64,000 nt of DNA from Mariniphaga sp040772505 (lineage in GTDB: Bacteria; Bacteroidota; Bacteroidia; Bacteroidales; Prolixibacteraceae), in the NCBI GenBank assembly GCA_040772505.1, contig JAXGYA010000001.1, positions 372,001 to 436,000 of the forward strand. Direction: 5' to 3'. Position 1 is the first letter of the stretch. The number at the start of each line of letters is the position of its first letter. Both the position numbers and the translations under genes were made by a program. Shown here piece by piece: positions 8,548-17,805 of the stretch. The notes below the pieces were generated by a model. The model saw only the letters and a program-made list of their open reading frames with translations. It ran no database searches and had not been told where the DNA came from.

Positions 8548-8820
8548 TTTCATTAGTCATTACTCATGCGCGTGGCTACAACTAACCCACAATCAGTGAA
8601 TAATGAGGGATATGGATTTCACTCCATTTCCATAGTACGTATCTATGATGCGATAGCAGGTTGTTGTTTGTTGATATAATTTATCATCAGAACTTCCGAA
8701 AAGATACCAGTTTAACTCGGTGAATGATTGTGTATTATTAAAGTGAAATCCGTTATAATACAGCGTAAGCAGTTCACACAGTGTGCAAAGGAAATTGATT
8801 TTACAAATTTATCAGAGCAA
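8548..8820. other. Non-coding stretch after the decayed island
   Basis: No convincing gene, tRNA or repeat was seen. The translations are short and unlike known proteins. It marks the change from wreckage on the left to intact, compact chromosome on the right and may hold unrecognisable remains. Confidence 0.5.
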
Positions 8821-9525
8821 TCACCTGATTTTCTCCAGATAAAGTTTTCTGATTTTGTCCAGATAATCTACATCGGTTTTGTTGGAGTGAATGCGCACAA
8901 ATTCAGTGAGTTTTCCGTCTTTGAAAAACGAACCGGAAGCCGCGTCAAATTCATGTCCATCCCAGTTGTATTTCACATCCATGGTTACCTTAACAAATGC
9001 AGAGGGTCTGAGATATTTGGGTATTTCTATATAACCGAAGCATTCATCTTTTTCTTCCACATAAATTCCTTCTGCTAGCTTCTCAAGCTCCATGAATTTC
9101 ACAATCTTCACTTCAGCTTCCAGCTTTCCGTGGATTTTTTTGTTCATCAAAAAGCCAATATTCTGTTTTATGTAGGCTTCCTGAATTTTCACTACCATAT
9201 CGATTTCCGATAGATGGCGCAGGCGGATAATATTGAGCAGTTGTGAGCCCAGATTGATATATCCCTTTCCGCCATCAAAATTCCAGTTATACTCTTTTTC
9301 AATGTTCAGTGTAGCCCGCAAAACCTCCTCCAGAGGATATTGCCGGTCGAGCACCAGATACAGATATATCGGTTGCGGTTTGGTGGGCGTTTCGTGATAA
9401 TAGCCCGGAAATTGGTTTAGCGCCTCAAAAACCAGACTGTTTTCCAGTACTTTTTCTTCCACCGGAATGATGGTGACAAGTTTTGTCAGATTGGTGAAAA
9501 CTTCAAATTTTTTGTTCTGTTCCAT
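8821..9525 (-). CDS. Conserved hypothetical protein
   Basis: I do not recognise a family. The product is 234 residues from the ATG at 9525 (MEQNKKFEVF). An upstream alternative at 9549 would place the start inside the promoter of the divergent gene, so 9525 is preferred. It has no signal peptide or membrane segment and is mixed alpha/beta with many charged residues. Features are a PQPIYLYLVLDRQYP segment near residue 60 and aromatic-rich YNWNFDGGKGY and KYNWDGHEFD stretches. It is likely cytosolic. It is transcribed divergently from the YgjP-like gene with about 30 bp between starts. Confidence 0.65.
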   Translation of the reverse strand: MEQNKKFEVFTNLTKLVTIIPVEEKVLENSLVFEALNQFPGYYHETPTKPQPIYLYLVLDRQYPLEEVLRATLNIEKEYNWNFDGGKGYINLGSQLLNIIRLRHLSEIDMVVKIQEAYIKQNIGFLMNKKIHGKLEAEVKIVKFMELEKLAEGIYVEEKDECFGYIEIPKYLRPSAFVKVTMDVKYNWDGHEFDAASGSFFKDGKLTEFVRIHSNKTDVDYLDKIRKLYLEKIR

Positions 9526-9540
9526 AATGTGGTATATTTG
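9511..9540 (+). promoter_or_regulatory. Bacteroidota-type promoter for ygjP-dgt
   Basis: A -33 element TTTG (9511-9514) and a -7 element TATATTTG (9533-9540) are separated by 18 bp. The predicted start of transcription near 9547 leaves a leader of about 11 nt before the ATG at 9558. Confidence 0.55.
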
Positions 9541-9557
9541 GTTCAACATTTAAACGC

Positions 9558-10256
9558 ATGGCAAGCAAAGTAGTTTATTTTAAAAGCATCGGTCAGGTAA
9601 CTTTTTTTCGCAACAGGCGTTCTAAAAGTATAAAAATTAGCATTAAACCCGACAATTCAGTATTGATTTCTTTCCCTTTTTATGCTTCAGAGAGGGAAGT
9701 TTTAAGTTTTTTAGCCAAAAATGAGCCATGGATAAAGGAACATCAGAGAAAATCTGCGGCGAAAAGGAAGAAATACAAAGCAGGGGATGTTATAAAGACC
9801 AAAATGTTTAAAATTGAATTGCATACCGGAGCTGAGTTGAAAGTTAAATCCTCGGAACTTACAGTGAAAATTTTTTATCCTGACTTCAGTTCCGAAGAAG
9901 GGCACAAGGTTTTGTCCGATTTTCTGGGAAAGCTATACCTTACTGAAGCCCATCTTCTTTTACCGCCACGGCTGAATGAACTGGCTGTGCAGCATGGTTT
10001 CCGATACAACAAAATTACCATTCGCGACAACAAGCACAATTGGGGAAGCTGTTCTTCTATCAACAATATCAGCCTTAACCTGCAAATGATGAAACTTCCC
10101 GATGAGCTTATCGATTACATCTTACTGCACGAGCTGGTGCACACGGAAATTAAGGATCACAGCGAACGGTTCTGGAAAAGGTTGGATGAATGCACAGGTT
10201 ATCGTGCCCGGGAGCTGGCACAGGAAGTGAAAAAATATTCAACTTACACTTTGTGA
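9558..10256 (+). CDS. YgjP-like (DUF45) zinc metallopeptidase-fold protein
   Basis: A 232-residue protein of the YgjP/DUF45 family. The zinc motif HELVH (residues 191-195) is followed by a third ligand candidate, histidine 201 in KDHSERFW, giving the HExxH-x5-H arrangement of this group. The upstream hallmark WGSCSSINNISLN (from residue 162) is also present. The N-terminal half is a beta-rich domain. Family members are thought to be cytosolic metalloproteases and are often located beside restriction or nucleotide-metabolism genes; the substrate is unknown. The stop codon is one base before the dgt start, so the two are almost certainly co-translated. Confidence 0.85.
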   Translation: MASKVVYFKSIGQVTFFRNRRSKSIKISIKPDNSVLISFPFYASEREVLSFLAKNEPWIKEHQRKSAAKRKKYKAGDVIKTKMFKIELHTGAELKVKSSELTVKIFYPDFSSEEGHKVLSDFLGKLYLTEAHLLLPPRLNELAVQHGFRYNKITIRDNKHNWGSCSSINNISLNLQMMKLPDELIDYILLHELVHTEIKDHSERFWKRLDECTGYRARELAQEVKKYSTYTL

Positions 10257-10257
10257 A

Positions 10258-11592
10258 ATGTACTGGAACGATTTACTTACAACCCGGCGGTTTGGCATGG
10301 AAACATGGAAACCTGCGGAGCAGACTAAAGATCGCACGCAGTTTCAGCGCGACTATGACCGCATCATTTTTTCATCACCGTTTCGCAGGATGCAGAATAA
10401 AACGCAGGTTTTTCCTCTTCCTGAGCATGTCTTTGTGCATAACCGGCTCACGCACAGCCTTGAAGTGGCAAGTGTAGGCAGGTCTTTGGGAAATCTGGCA
10501 GCCGAGAGAGTTTTTGCTGAAAACCCGGAAAACCCCTTAGTTCAGGAGATCGGGACGATTGTTTCCACAGCTTGTCTGGCTCACGACATGGGAAATCCCC
10601 CTTTCGGGCATTCGGGCGAATCGGCAATTTCTGAGTTTTTTCAGAACAGTACAGGCAGTGAGTTTCAGAGCAAGCTCACCCCGCAGCAATGGGCAGATTT
10701 TGTCCGCTTCGATGGAAATGCAAATGCCTTTCGAATTCTTACCCATCAGTTTAGCGGAAAGCGCCCGGGCGGATTTGCCCTCACCTATCCCACATTAGCC
10801 AGCATTGTAAAGTATCCTTATGAGTCTTCACTGGCAAGCCGGCAAAAGTTTGGCTTTTTTCAATCTGAAAAAGAAAATTTTAAAATCCTTGCCGAAGAGC
10901 TTAAGATTCCCAAAAAAGAGGAAGAGTTTCTTTCCTATTCGCGCTATCCCCTTGTCTATCTGGTGGAAGCTGCCGACGATATCTGTTATCAGATTATGGA
11001 TATGGAAGATGCCTACAAACTCAATATTTTGTCCTATGACCTGATAAGAAAGCTGTTTTTAAATTTCTATGATACTGATGAAGATAAGAAAGCGTTGAAA
11101 AGTATTGATTATACATTGCAGAGGGTATCTGACAAAAATGAGCAAATCAGCTATTTGCGTGCCGGAGTTATTGGAAAACTGATTCACGAAAGCTTGCGTG
11201 TATTCAATGAAAATTATGAAGCCATATTAAACGGGAATTTCAGCGGAAGCCTGATTGGCTCGCTTCAAAATCCGCAGCGGGCTGCCATGAATGCGGTGAA
11301 AGAAATTTCGTCAAGCGAAATTTATGCTCACCGCTCCGTGGTTGAAATTGAAATTGCCGGATTCAAAATTATCGGCACACTGCTGGAGGAGTTTGCAGGC
11401 GCAGTGGTTGAACCGGGAAACCGCTATAACCGGAAAATATTGTCGCTGCTGCCGGAGCAGTATAAACCGCAAAGTGAAAATCTTTATCATAAAATTCAGT
11501 CGGCTGTCGATTTTATTTCGGGAATGACCGATGTTTTTGCACTCGATCTTTACCGTAAAATTAAGGGAATCAGTTTGCCGGGTGTTGTATGA
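10258..11592 (+). CDS. dgt: Deoxyguanosinetriphosphate triphosphohydrolase (dGTPase)
   Basis: A 444-residue HD-domain hydrolase. The start WNDLLTTRRFG and the segment FRRMQNKTQVFPL are diagnostic for dGTPases. The metal site is visible as histidine 66 (HNRLTHSLEV), histidine 109 and aspartate 110 (CLAHDMGNPPFGHSGE), with histidine 118 nearby. The reaction converts dGTP to deoxyguanosine and triphosphate, controlling dNTP pools in the cytosol. Length is in the normal range (430-500). It starts one base after the preceding stop (TGAAATG), suggesting translational coupling. Confidence 0.93.
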   Translation: MYWNDLLTTRRFGMETWKPAEQTKDRTQFQRDYDRIIFSSPFRRMQNKTQVFPLPEHVFVHNRLTHSLEVASVGRSLGNLAAERVFAENPENPLVQEIGTIVSTACLAHDMGNPPFGHSGESAISEFFQNSTGSEFQSKLTPQQWADFVRFDGNANAFRILTHQFSGKRPGGFALTYPTLASIVKYPYESSLASRQKFGFFQSEKENFKILAEELKIPKKEEEFLSYSRYPLVYLVEAADDICYQIMDMEDAYKLNILSYDLIRKLFLNFYDTDEDKKALKSIDYTLQRVSDKNEQISYLRAGVIGKLIHESLRVFNENYEAILNGNFSGSLIGSLQNPQRAAMNAVKEISSSEIYAHRSVVEIEIAGFKIIGTLLEEFAGAVVEPGNRYNRKILSLLPEQYKPQSENLYHKIQSAVDFISGMTDVFALDLYRKIKGISLPGVV

Positions 11593-11645
11593 CAGCCGAT
11601 TGCCGAAAGTGATTAGTTTTGTGTTTTCTTAATATTTTTGTTGAT

Positions 11646-12182
11646 ATGGATATTCAGGCGATTCGAATCATTCAGACTTTGGTAGTTTTAGTTGTACTGA
11701 TAGCAGCCCATTTTTTCACAAAAAGGGGAGTGAGGAATTTTTTAAAAAAGCTCAAATTCTCTTCTAAGCGCCGAAAACTAACCATTCGCGCCATCAATTT
11801 TCTGCTTACCTTAACTGCTATTGTCTTTATTTCAGGAATATGGGGAGTTAAGCAATCGCAGATTGCAGTTTTCATCTCCTCGGTGATGGCTATTTTGGGA
11901 ATTGCGTTTGTTGCTCAGTGGTCGGTGCTGTCGAATATCACCGCCGGACTTATCCTGTTTTTTAACCATCCGCTGAAAATTGGTGATCATATAAAAATTT
12001 TGGAAAAGGATTTTGTTATTGAAGGAATCATCAGCGATATCACTTTCTTTTTTGTGCATATCAAAGCGCCCAATCAGGAGAAAGTATCCATTGCAAACAA
12101 TATTTTCCTGCAAAAAACCATATCCATTGTTCTTCAGAAAGAAGAACATGAACATTCGGGAAAAAGGGGAAACTCAAAATAA
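11646..12182 (+). CDS. Small MscS-type mechanosensitive channel
   Basis: The product is 178 residues from the ATG at 11646; an in-frame codon at 11619 is less likely. Two or three membrane segments (about residues 5-22, 48-64 and 70-105) precede a short beta domain with the MscS-like GLILFFNHPLKIGDHI pattern near residue 105. MscS of E. coli is 286 residues; this compact form lacks the large C-terminal domain, as do other small MscS-like proteins. Probable role: release of osmolytes on hypo-osmotic shock at the inner membrane. It ends 14 bp from the convergent flavin reductase gene. Confidence 0.8.
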   Translation: MDIQAIRIIQTLVVLVVLIAAHFFTKRGVRNFLKKLKFSSKRRKLTIRAINFLLTLTAIVFISGIWGVKQSQIAVFISSVMAILGIAFVAQWSVLSNITAGLILFFNHPLKIGDHIKILEKDFVIEGIISDITFFFVHIKAPNQEKVSIANNIFLQKTISIVLQKEEHEHSGKRGNSK

Positions 12183-12196
12183 TTGCTTTCCGAATA

Positions 12197-12832
12197 TCAA
12201 AAATAAATTTCCGAAAGGATGTTTTCAAATGGAATTCCCCTTGAGATGAGCAGATCACGAACTTCCACAACCATCAGGGCTTTGCCGCAGAGGTAGTAAT
12301 TCACTGCCGGAAGGGTATTCAGCGAAGCAAGAAAAGATGAAACTCTTCCGTGATAAACGTTGCTGCCGGTTTCACGCGAACAGCAGCGGATATAGTTTTC
12401 CCCAAGAGACTGTTCAATTTCACTTTCAAAATAGAACTGATTTAGAAAACGTACTCCGTGAATCAGTTTTTTATTTTCGGATGCACCGGAGCGCAACATG
12501 CTGTAAAACGGCGCAATGCCGGTGCCGGTGGCAATCCACCATGCTGAGGAGTCGTTATCTGTAAAATCTCCGTAGGGCTTTGAAACTTCAATTTTGTCGC
12601 CGGAAACAAGATTTGCCAGCTTGGGTGTCAGGTAACCGTCTTCTTTGATATTGAAAAGAATAGCAGCCTCTTTGCTGCTGTTTCCGCTGCAGAGGCTATA
12701 AATTCTCGGAGGCTGTTCGCTGCCATAACCTACCTTCACAACCTGTCCGGGCACAAAATCCCATGGACGGCGAAATGTCAAAAGAAAAACTCCGGGAGAA
12801 ATTTCGCTGTTTCTGATTACGGTCTCTTGCAT
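12197..12832 (-). CDS. FAD-binding ferredoxin/flavodoxin-NADP+ reductase family protein
   Basis: A 211-residue two-domain flavoprotein. The FAD-binding motif RIYSLCSG (arginine 43, tyrosine 45, serine 46) and the NAD(P)-binding loop GTGIAPF (from residue 103) are present. A conserved C-terminal CGKALMV segment and the acidic aromatic end (EIYF) match small ferredoxin-NADP reductases. It should transfer electrons between NADPH and a ferredoxin or flavodoxin in the cytosol. At 211 residues it is shorter than the usual 245-260. It follows the PHP-domain gene by 50 bp on the same strand and may be co-transcribed. Confidence 0.82.
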   Translation of the reverse strand: MQETVIRNSEISPGVFLLTFRRPWDFVPGQVVKVGYGSEQPPRIYSLCSGNSSKEAAILFNIKEDGYLTPKLANLVSGDKIEVSKPYGDFTDNDSSAWWIATGTGIAPFYSMLRSGASENKKLIHGVRFLNQFYFESEIEQSLGENYIRCCSRETGSNVYHGRVSSFLASLNTLPAVNYYLCGKALMVVEVRDLLISRGIPFENILSEIYF

Positions 12833-12882
12833 CTTTGAAATGGAATTTTGCTTTCAGCCGGCTATATTATCAAAAGTGAATG

Positions 12883-13998
12883 TTAGTTGTTTGAAAATGT
12901 AAAAGTTATAATTAAATTGTCTTTTGAGCTGACCATCAGATTTTTCACCCTGTAGTAAGCTTTCAGTTCGCTCATTTCGCTCACTTGTTCAGAGTTCCCC
13001 GTGAACTCCAATGGAGTGATCCGGTGCGCTGCAAGCATGATTTTTTCAGGAATGTCGAACCCGATTCCCGGCTGAACAAGTTCCAGTTCAAAATCGATGT
13101 CGGAATTGTTCTCTATGGAAACTCTTTTTGTCTCTCCAAAACGTAATTTCCCGGCGGGATTATTCATTTTCAAAGAGGAAAAAAACAGGGGTTCAAGCAG
13201 GTTGGCTCCTCCGGCTAAAGTATTGTTGAAGTATGCCACAGTGCGGCGTGCAAAGAGCGCTTCGCGAATTCCGCCTTCTGTGCGGCTTCGCGCAAAAACA
13301 AGCGTCATCGGGCGATGGGTTTTTGAAAAATCATAAGCCATTGCCGCAGGTTCATGGATATCGGTGTTTGCAAACATTCCCAGCTTTTTGTTGCGTGCCC
13401 AGTCAACAGCCTCCGGATAAAACTCATTATAATTGAACACCTCAATTCCATGCATCAAATCACTTTTAAGCAACTGGTTGTGCTCCTCCCACCATAAGGT
13501 TGAATCGGGTTGTTGTGCCTTCCAGCCCGGATGATTCCACAGAATGAATGCTCCTTGATTACGGGCTTCCCGGATTGCCTCAAAAGCGTCATCGCGCTCA
13601 AGCAGGTTTGCATTTCGGATAAACAGGGCATTTAAATGCCCCGGAGGCATTCCGCGGGTGATTTCTGCGCCGCGTATTAGCAGAATACCTAAATTTTTTG
13701 CCAGAGGCTCGGCAATTTCAAAGGAACGGTTATGGTCGGCAACCACATCTTTTGAATGTGGCCTGTATTCAATATGGTCGGTGATGGCAATGGCATCCAG
13801 CCCTTCCTGCCAGGCTTCCTGAACCCTGACGGTTGGCCAGACGGTGCCGTCTGAAAAAACGGTGTGGGTGTGAAAATCACACTTCAGGGTGCGGAATCCG
13901 GGGATATCGGGAAGGTGAATAATCTTTCTCGATTGTGCATGCAGAAAAAATCCTGAGAACAGAAAAATTAAAGAAAGAAAAAATATTTTAAGTCGCAT
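12883..13998 (-). CDS. Exported PHP-domain phosphoesterase (Sb-PDE type)
   Basis: A 371-residue protein with a signal peptide (residues 1-22, ending HAQ). The PHP metal site is clear: DFHTHTVFSD (histidines 43 and 45, aspartate 50), then AITDHIEY near residue 75, RGAEIT near residue 110 and NTDIHEP near 215. The closest remembered group is the Sb-PDE family of periplasmic phosphodiesterases in Bacteroidota. A beta-rich C-terminal domain follows the catalytic one. It probably hydrolyses phosphodiesters or phosphomonoesters in the periplasm for phosphate scavenging; the substrate is not predictable. Confidence 0.78.
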   Translation of the reverse strand: MRLKIFFLSLIFLFSGFFLHAQSRKIIHLPDIPGFRTLKCDFHTHTVFSDGTVWPTVRVQEAWQEGLDAIAITDHIEYRPHSKDVVADHNRSFEIAEPLAKNLGILLIRGAEITRGMPPGHLNALFIRNANLLERDDAFEAIREARNQGAFILWNHPGWKAQQPDSTLWWEEHNQLLKSDLMHGIEVFNYNEFYPEAVDWARNKKLGMFANTDIHEPAAMAYDFSKTHRPMTLVFARSRTEGGIREALFARRTVAYFNNTLAGGANLLEPLFFSSLKMNNPAGKLRFGETKRVSIENNSDIDFELELVQPGIGFDIPEKIMLAAHRITPLEFTGNSEQVSEMSELKAYYRVKNLMVSSKDNLIITFTFSNN

Positions 13999-14200
13999 TT
14001 TGTAACAGAGTTAAAAGTTCAAAATTTTTGCACATAAAGTTCATATTTTTTTACCAATCTGCAATTATTCTATGGTTAATAATTTTATTTTGATTTACAA
14101 TTGTTAATTTTACAGATAGTATCGCATACTTTTTAATAAAATTAAAAAGATTGTTCTATTTTAAAGAAATAAATCCGATATTTGTTGAAGGATTCAAACG

Positions 14201-15427
14201 ATGGAGAGACTTTTCAGAAATACAGGCAGTCAGAGTCTTGGAGTAGAGCAGAAGAAGGTTTATCAAAAAAAGCAAATCTTGCGCACTCTCTTTTTCCATG
14301 GAGCAATGTCGAATTCAGAATTGTCGGTAACAGTTCAGCTTAGCACGCCAAAAATTAACAGTCTGCTCATTGAATTGATTGAGGATGGGCTGGTTATGGA
14401 GTTAGGCATGGGCGATTCAAGCGGAGGGAGACGTCCGGTAATTTACGGTTTGATTGAAGATAGTTTTTATGTTGTAGGAATCTCTGTAAATATCAACCGC
14501 ACCATTGTTGCAGTTTTCAACAGTAATCATAAACAAATCGGGCTCTCCGGTTTTCTTCCTGTCAGAATGCATTCTGATTTTGCTATTTTTTCAGAGATCA
14601 GCACTTTTCTGGAAAAGTTTCTTGTTGAGAAGGATATTGATAGAGAAAAAGTGTTGGCAGCAGGAATTGAGCTTCCCGGATTATTCAATCATAAGCAGAG
14701 TATTAATAAAACCTACTTCCCGGAGGTGAGAAACTTATCGGATAAATTGAAAAGGCTTTTCGGGCTTCCTGTTTTTATCTGCCACGATTCAAAACTGCGT
14801 GCATTTGCAGAACAGCATTTCGGAATTGCAAAAAACAGGAAAAATGTTTTGGTCCTTCAGGCAGATTGGGGCCTGGGGCTTGGAATCATCATAAACGGAG
14901 AGCTCTATCCTGGAAAATCTGGCTATTCCGGCGAATTCGGCCATTTGCCCATTGTTGACAACGGTGTTCTTTGCAGTTGCGGAAAGCAGGGTTGCCTTGA
15001 AACCATAGTTTCAGCTACTGCCATAGCGCACATGGCAGCGGAAGGAATTCAGAACGGGAAGACTTCACTGATAAAGCAGCTTGTCAAAGACGAACTTGAG
15101 AAAATTGATATTTCTGTAGTAATTGATGCTGCAAACAGAGGCGATCAGTATGCAATTTCCATTTTTTCCGATGTGGGATACTGGCTCGGAAGAGGAATTG
15201 TTTACCTGATTCAGATCTTTAATCCTGAGCTTATTGTTATTGGAGGGCATGTTGCTGAAGCCAGTCAGTTCATTTCTGCTGCAATTCAGCAAACCATAAA
15301 TATTTTCAGCAACAGGGATATTAGCAATGACACTCAAATTCTGTTTTCCGAACTTGGTGCAAAAGCTGTCCCTATGGGAGCTGCCGCTTTTGCACTTGAC
15401 AAACTTTCAATGGAAAAAACATTTTGA
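14201..15427 (+). CDS. ROK-family transcriptional regulator (NagC-like)
   Basis: A 408-residue protein with an N-terminal winged helix (LSTPKINSLLIELIEDGLV near residues 50-70) and a ROK sugar-kinase-like domain. The ROK zinc site is complete: histidine 248 (GEFGHLPI) and cysteines 258, 260 and 265 (CSCGKQGCLE). The regulatory form is inferred from the DNA-binding domain. ROK repressors such as NagC and Mlc sense phosphorylated or free sugars. Being first in an apparent operon with two NagB-type genes, it very probably controls amino-sugar catabolism. The 200-bp AT-rich region upstream is the likely operator site; no clear palindrome was identified. Confidence 0.87.
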   Translation: MERLFRNTGSQSLGVEQKKVYQKKQILRTLFFHGAMSNSELSVTVQLSTPKINSLLIELIEDGLVMELGMGDSSGGRRPVIYGLIEDSFYVVGISVNINRTIVAVFNSNHKQIGLSGFLPVRMHSDFAIFSEISTFLEKFLVEKDIDREKVLAAGIELPGLFNHKQSINKTYFPEVRNLSDKLKRLFGLPVFICHDSKLRAFAEQHFGIAKNRKNVLVLQADWGLGLGIIINGELYPGKSGYSGEFGHLPIVDNGVLCSCGKQGCLETIVSATAIAHMAAEGIQNGKTSLIKQLVKDELEKIDISVVIDAANRGDQYAISIFSDVGYWLGRGIVYLIQIFNPELIVIGGHVAEASQFISAAIQQTINIFSNRDISNDTQILFSELGAKAVPMGAAAFALDKLSMEKTF

Positions 15428-15462
15428 TTTAATGTGTATTTAATTAAATAAGATATAAAATT

Positions 15463-17784
15463 ATGGAATTTAATTTTTCAAAAATTGAGAAAATCTTCTT
15501 TAAAGAATCAAGTATTCAGAAGATTACCACTCGTATGCCCTACATTACGGTTGATAGTTTCCCCAAGTTGGGATTGCTCTCGGCGCTCTCTTTTTTGGAG
15601 TGGGCTGCCGAAAATCCCAATGGAGTGGTGAGTTTGCCAACCGGCAAAACTGCCCAGTATTTTTTGCATTTCGTACATCTTATTCTGGAAAACTGGGATA
15701 ATGAAAAAGGGAAGGAATTCAGGAATAAATACAACATTGGAGCACTGAAAAAGCCCAACATGCACGACCTGCAACTTGTGCAAATGGGCGAGTTTTATCC
15801 TATCAGCTCCGGGCAGCACAATAGCCTATATAATTTTATGCTGAAAAATTATATTGAAGACCTTGGTTTTGATATTGAAAAGGCTCAGCTGATAAATTCG
15901 GATGAAATTGAACTGGCTGAAGGAAAACATTTTCTTGAAGTATTTCCCGACTATCACATTGATCTCTCTTTGCGCTATCGCGAAGTGAAAACAAAGCAGG
16001 AGCAACTCCAAAAAGAATCTATTTTCAAAATAGACCAGTGGTGCAATCAATATGAAAATAAAATCAGAGAGAAGGGAGGTATCGGATTTTTCCTGAGCGG
16101 TATTGGTCCGGATGGGCACATTGCTTTTAATACACGCGGCTCTTATCATTTTTCTTCAACACGGTTGAAGAAGACAAATTTTGAATCGCAAGCTGTCAGC
16201 GCCACCGATTTGGGTGGTATTGAAGTTTCGCGAAACAGACTGGTTATCACAATTGGCTTGGGAACATTAGGTTATAATGCTGATAATAAAGCAATTGTTT
16301 ATGCTGCCGGCGAGGCAATTGCAGAAACCATAAAAAACTCTCTGGAGAGCGAGCCTTGTGTTTTGTATCCTGCAACATCATTGCAAAATCTCAAAAACAG
16401 CCGCTTCTATTTAACTGATGGCGCTTCTGTTCAGCTGGAAGATGCTGTGGATCATTTTTTCAATGACGGACCCTGGACACATAAGAAAACGGAACGCGCC
16501 GTTATGGAATTGTGCCGTAAGATCAATAAATTCGGCGGAAACCTGGAGCTTGATGATTTGAAAGCCGATAAATATTGTAGCCAGATTCCGGGCCTTGACG
16601 AGGATACGGTGCAATCGGTCATTGATTCTATTTTAGCTAAAATTGAGCGGGGAATGAAACCCTGCACCAACGAGATATTTTATCACACCGGTCCCCACCA
16701 CGATGACATCATGCTTGGCATCATGCCGCTGACCAATGAGCAGTCGCGCGAATCTACCAATGAGCTGCATTATGCAGTTCTGACATCGGGTTATACCGCT
16801 GTCACCAACAGGTTTATGATAGATTTGCTCAACGATACCAAAGCGTTGCTTAGCCAGGGCAGAATTGAGATGATTGAATATCCCGACTTTTTTGAAAAAG
16901 GTTACAAATTCAAATGGGATAAAGATGTTTATCATTATCTGGATAATGTTGCTGCACAGAATGAAGAGGAGAAGCGGCGCGGAGTATGCCATAGACTTGT
17001 GCGTGCGCTGGTTGATGTTTGGGGTGTGAATAACAGGGCAGAGCTTGACGCTGTTATTGAGGAGATACTGGTATCTCTTGAGAATACTTATGCCGGCGGC
17101 AAGAATCCTCCGAGAATTCAAAAACTGAAAGGGATGATTCGCGAGCTGGAAGAGGAGCTTGTGTGGGCACACTACGGCACAATGGTGAAAAATGTTCATC
17201 ACCTGAGGTTAGGCTTTTATCAGAATAATGTGATGGGCAGCAAACCCGACATGGAGAGAGACGTTTTGCCCGTTTTGAATGAATTCAGAAAATATAAACC
17301 AACAGTTATCAGTCTGGCTATGGACCCCCAGGGTAGCGGACCCGACACGCATTATAAGGTGCTGCAGGCAATTGCAGCGGCTGTAGAGGAGTGGAAGAAA
17401 GAGGAAAATCTGGAAAATGTACGTGTTTTAGGCTACCGTAACGTGTGGTTTAAATACAATCCGTGGGATGTGGAAATGATTGTGCCGGTTTCGCTGAACG
17501 CCATGGCTATTTTGGACAAATCCTTCTCCGATTGTTATGTAACTCAGGTGAATGCCTCTTTCCCGAGTTATCAGCTTGATGGCAAGTTCAGTGAACTTAC
17601 CCAACGGACATGGTTTGAACAGCATAAGCAAATTCAGTTTCTGTTGGGAAAAAATTTCTTCTACGAAAACAAATTGCCATTGCTCAGGGCAACCCACGGA
17701 ATGGTGTATCTGAGAGAGCTGACCGTAGATGAATTTCTGGAAGAAGCATCAAAATTGGGTAAAGCGATGGAACATATTTTTTAA
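15463..17784 (+). CDS. NagB-like deaminase fused to PIG-L deacetylase domain
   Basis: A 773-residue fusion. Residues 1-340 are a glucosamine-6-phosphate deaminase domain: phosphate loop SLPTGKTAQ (from 58) and GIGPDGHIAFN (213-223, keeping aspartate 217 and histidine 219). The residue matching the catalytic base Asp72 of E. coli NagB reads QMGEFYP, that is glycine 109 (codon GGC). Residues about 400-773 form a PIG-L/LmbE deacetylase domain with GPHHDDI (histidines 412-413, aspartates 414-415). The same fusion is known in Bacteroidota. Inference: N-deacetylation plus deamination of GlcNAc-6-phosphate or a related sugar. It lies 35 bp after the ROK gene and 21 bp before nagB, so it is co-transcribed. 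Confidence 0.85.
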   Translation: MEFNFSKIEKIFFKESSIQKITTRMPYITVDSFPKLGLLSALSFLEWAAENPNGVVSLPTGKTAQYFLHFVHLILENWDNEKGKEFRNKYNIGALKKPNMHDLQLVQMGEFYPISSGQHNSLYNFMLKNYIEDLGFDIEKAQLINSDEIELAEGKHFLEVFPDYHIDLSLRYREVKTKQEQLQKESIFKIDQWCNQYENKIREKGGIGFFLSGIGPDGHIAFNTRGSYHFSSTRLKKTNFESQAVSATDLGGIEVSRNRLVITIGLGTLGYNADNKAIVYAAGEAIAETIKNSLESEPCVLYPATSLQNLKNSRFYLTDGASVQLEDAVDHFFNDGPWTHKKTERAVMELCRKINKFGGNLELDDLKADKYCSQIPGLDEDTVQSVIDSILAKIERGMKPCTNEIFYHTGPHHDDIMLGIMPLTNEQSRESTNELHYAVLTSGYTAVTNRFMIDLLNDTKALLSQGRIEMIEYPDFFEKGYKFKWDKDVYHYLDNVAAQNEEEKRRGVCHRLVRALVDVWGVNNRAELDAVIEEILVSLENTYAGGKNPPRIQKLKGMIRELEEELVWAHYGTMVKNVHHLRLGFYQNNVMGSKPDMERDVLPVLNEFRKYKPTVISLAMDPQGSGPDTHYKVLQAIAAAVEEWKKEENLENVRVLGYRNVWFKYNPWDVEMIVPVSLNAMAILDKSFSDCYVTQVNASFPSYQLDGKFSELTQRTWFEQHKQIQFLLGKNFFYENKLPLLRATHGMVYLRELTVDEFLEEASKLGKAMEHIF

Positions 17785-17805
17785 AAACTTTAAATTGAAA
17801 CTTTT

